A stretch of 6,274 nt of DNA from Candidatus Bathyarchaeota archaeon (GTDB taxonomy: Archaea; Thermoproteota; Bathyarchaeia; Bathyarchaeales; Bathycorpusculaceae). The notes beneath the pieces are model-generated. The model worked only from the letters and a program-made list of their open reading frames with translations. It was not told the DNA's origin and did not search any database. A program made the position numbers and the translations under genes. The DNA is taken from the NCBI GenBank assembly GCA_018396935.1, contig JAGTRA010000028.1, positions 3,644-9,917 of the forward strand. The letters run 5' to 3'. Of this stretch, positions 5,628-6,274 are shown piece after piece (within the stretch, counting starts at the first letter, position 1; each line of letters starts with the position of its first letter).

Positions 5628-6274
5628 TCAATATAGCGTTCTTTGGGAGATCTCTCCAGCAATATTAGCTCTTAAGAGCTTAACCGCTTCTTCTGTTTCA
5701 GTTGTCTGTGCTAAAATCCACATTAGCTTTACTAAGGCAGTTTCAGCTAGCATATCTTCTAAAGGTATCACTCCTAAGGCTTGAAGATCTCGTCCCGTAT
5801 CATAAACATTCATGTTCACACGTCCCCATATGCATTGGGAGGCCATAGCCACTATAACACCATTGTCTATGGCTCTCTTTATAGCTCTAATGCAGTAACT
5901 ACCAACATGACCAAGTCCTGTTCCCTCGAGAATAATGCCCTTATAGCCATGATCGACATACCAACTTATTATATCAGGGTTCATTCCAGGGTAGAACTTG
6001 ATTAAAGCTACTTTATCACTAAATTTTGGCTTTAATACAAGTTTTCTGGATGGGTCACGTTTACGGTAATTATCTGTAAGCATCATTATGCGATTATCTT
6101 CAACCTTCGCGATCGGCTGAGCATTTATGGATTGAAAAGCATCCCGTCGACTAGTGTGGCACTTCCGCACTCGTACACCTCTATGGATGGCTATTGAGGT
6201 ATCGGATATTGTTTCATGCATCGCTACGACGACCTCTGCAAATGGAGCGCTCGTTCCACCTCAAACTGCGCACA
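5628..6274 (-). CDS. gatD: Glutamyl-tRNA(Gln) amidotransferase subunit D, C-terminal part, with an in-frame TGA (5' end outside window)
   Basis: GatD is the asparaginase-like subunit that supplies ammonia to GatE. The visible part reads AEVVVAMHETISDT, then HRGVRVRKCHTSRRDAFQSIN, where the Lys of RVRK matches the catalytic Lys of the amidase. Then follow VALIKFYPGMNPD, GYKGIILEGTGLGHVG, ASQCIWGRVNMNVYDTGRDL, GVIPLEDMLAETALVKLMW and a short AGEISQRTLY end. The N-terminal domain and first active-site Thr motifs lie beyond the window. ATG 6221 is not a true start: conserved family sequence continues upstream as SAPFAEVVVA. At 6261-6263 an in-frame TGA interrupts this, with CAV before it and GGTSAPFAEV after it. 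GatD proteins as I recall them have Arg there (CAVR or CSVR), so CGA to TGA fits. The family's usual KMHTS is KCHTS here. gatE follows after 25 bases. Confidence 0.93.
6261..6263 (-). other. gatD: In-frame TGA within gatD
   Basis: On the minus strand the codons read TGC GCA GTT TGA GGT GGA ACG AGC, with GatD-like residues on both sides. A single C-to-T change from CGA (Arg) explains it. TGA ends gatD itself, the surface-protein gene and both winged-helix genes, so it is an ordinary stop in this genome. Only about three codons upstream are visible. Confidence 0.65.

Noticed and set aside
5781..6005. Plus-strand open frame of 74 codons
   Set aside because: It is antisense to highly conserved GatD motifs and has no independent support.
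6261..6263. TGA read as selenocysteine or as a reassigned sense codon
   Set aside because: The expected residue is Arg rather than Cys/Sec, no SECIS-like element is evident, and TGA terminates four genes in this window.

Overview
The window looks like a piece of a moderately AT-rich archaeal chromosome. The best lineage marker is the adjacent gatD-gatE pair, which encodes the archaea-specific Glu-tRNA(Gln) amidotransferase. Other archaeal signs are TATA-like elements upstream of genes, GTG and TTG starts with SD motifs complementary to an archaeal 16S tail, an Sfm1/DUF431-type SPOUT methyltransferase, and a TM-anchored secreted protein rich in N-glycosylation sequons. The two small winged-helix-like proteins remind me of proteins from Bathyarchaeia and related TACK archaea. 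That assignment is from memory and is only an inference.

Layout: two plus-strand genes occupy the left end. The first (2-226) is the C-terminus of a low-molecular-weight protein tyrosine phosphatase-like protein. The second (251-852) is an Sfm1-like SPOUT methyltransferase whose last ~38 codons lie in the -1 frame, consistent with one missing T near 734-737. They converge on five minus-strand genes, read right to left: gatD (partial, 5628-6274), gatE (3707-5602), a secreted multi-domain surface protein (2015-3646), and two overlapping paralogous winged-helix-like genes (1359-1832 and 853-1362). The restored methyltransferase stop (850-852) directly abuts the stop of the last minus-strand gene (853-855).

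How the genes work together: GatD releases ammonia from an amide donor and GatE uses it to convert Glu-tRNA(Gln) to Gln-tRNA(Gln), so the two are expected to be cotranscribed. The surface protein begins 60 bases after gatE and has its own TATA-like element, so it may be read from gatE or independently. The winged-helix pair has its own leader (1833-2014) and is translationally coupled through a TTGA overlap. No functional link between these modules is evident beyond proximity.

The main points of interest are the two apparent gene lesions (the frameshift in the methyltransferase and an in-frame TGA in gatD), the duplicated winged-helix pair of unknown function, and the sequon-rich surface protein. 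I see no mobile element, CRISPR array, tRNA or rRNA. I do not see a convincing new multi-gene system.
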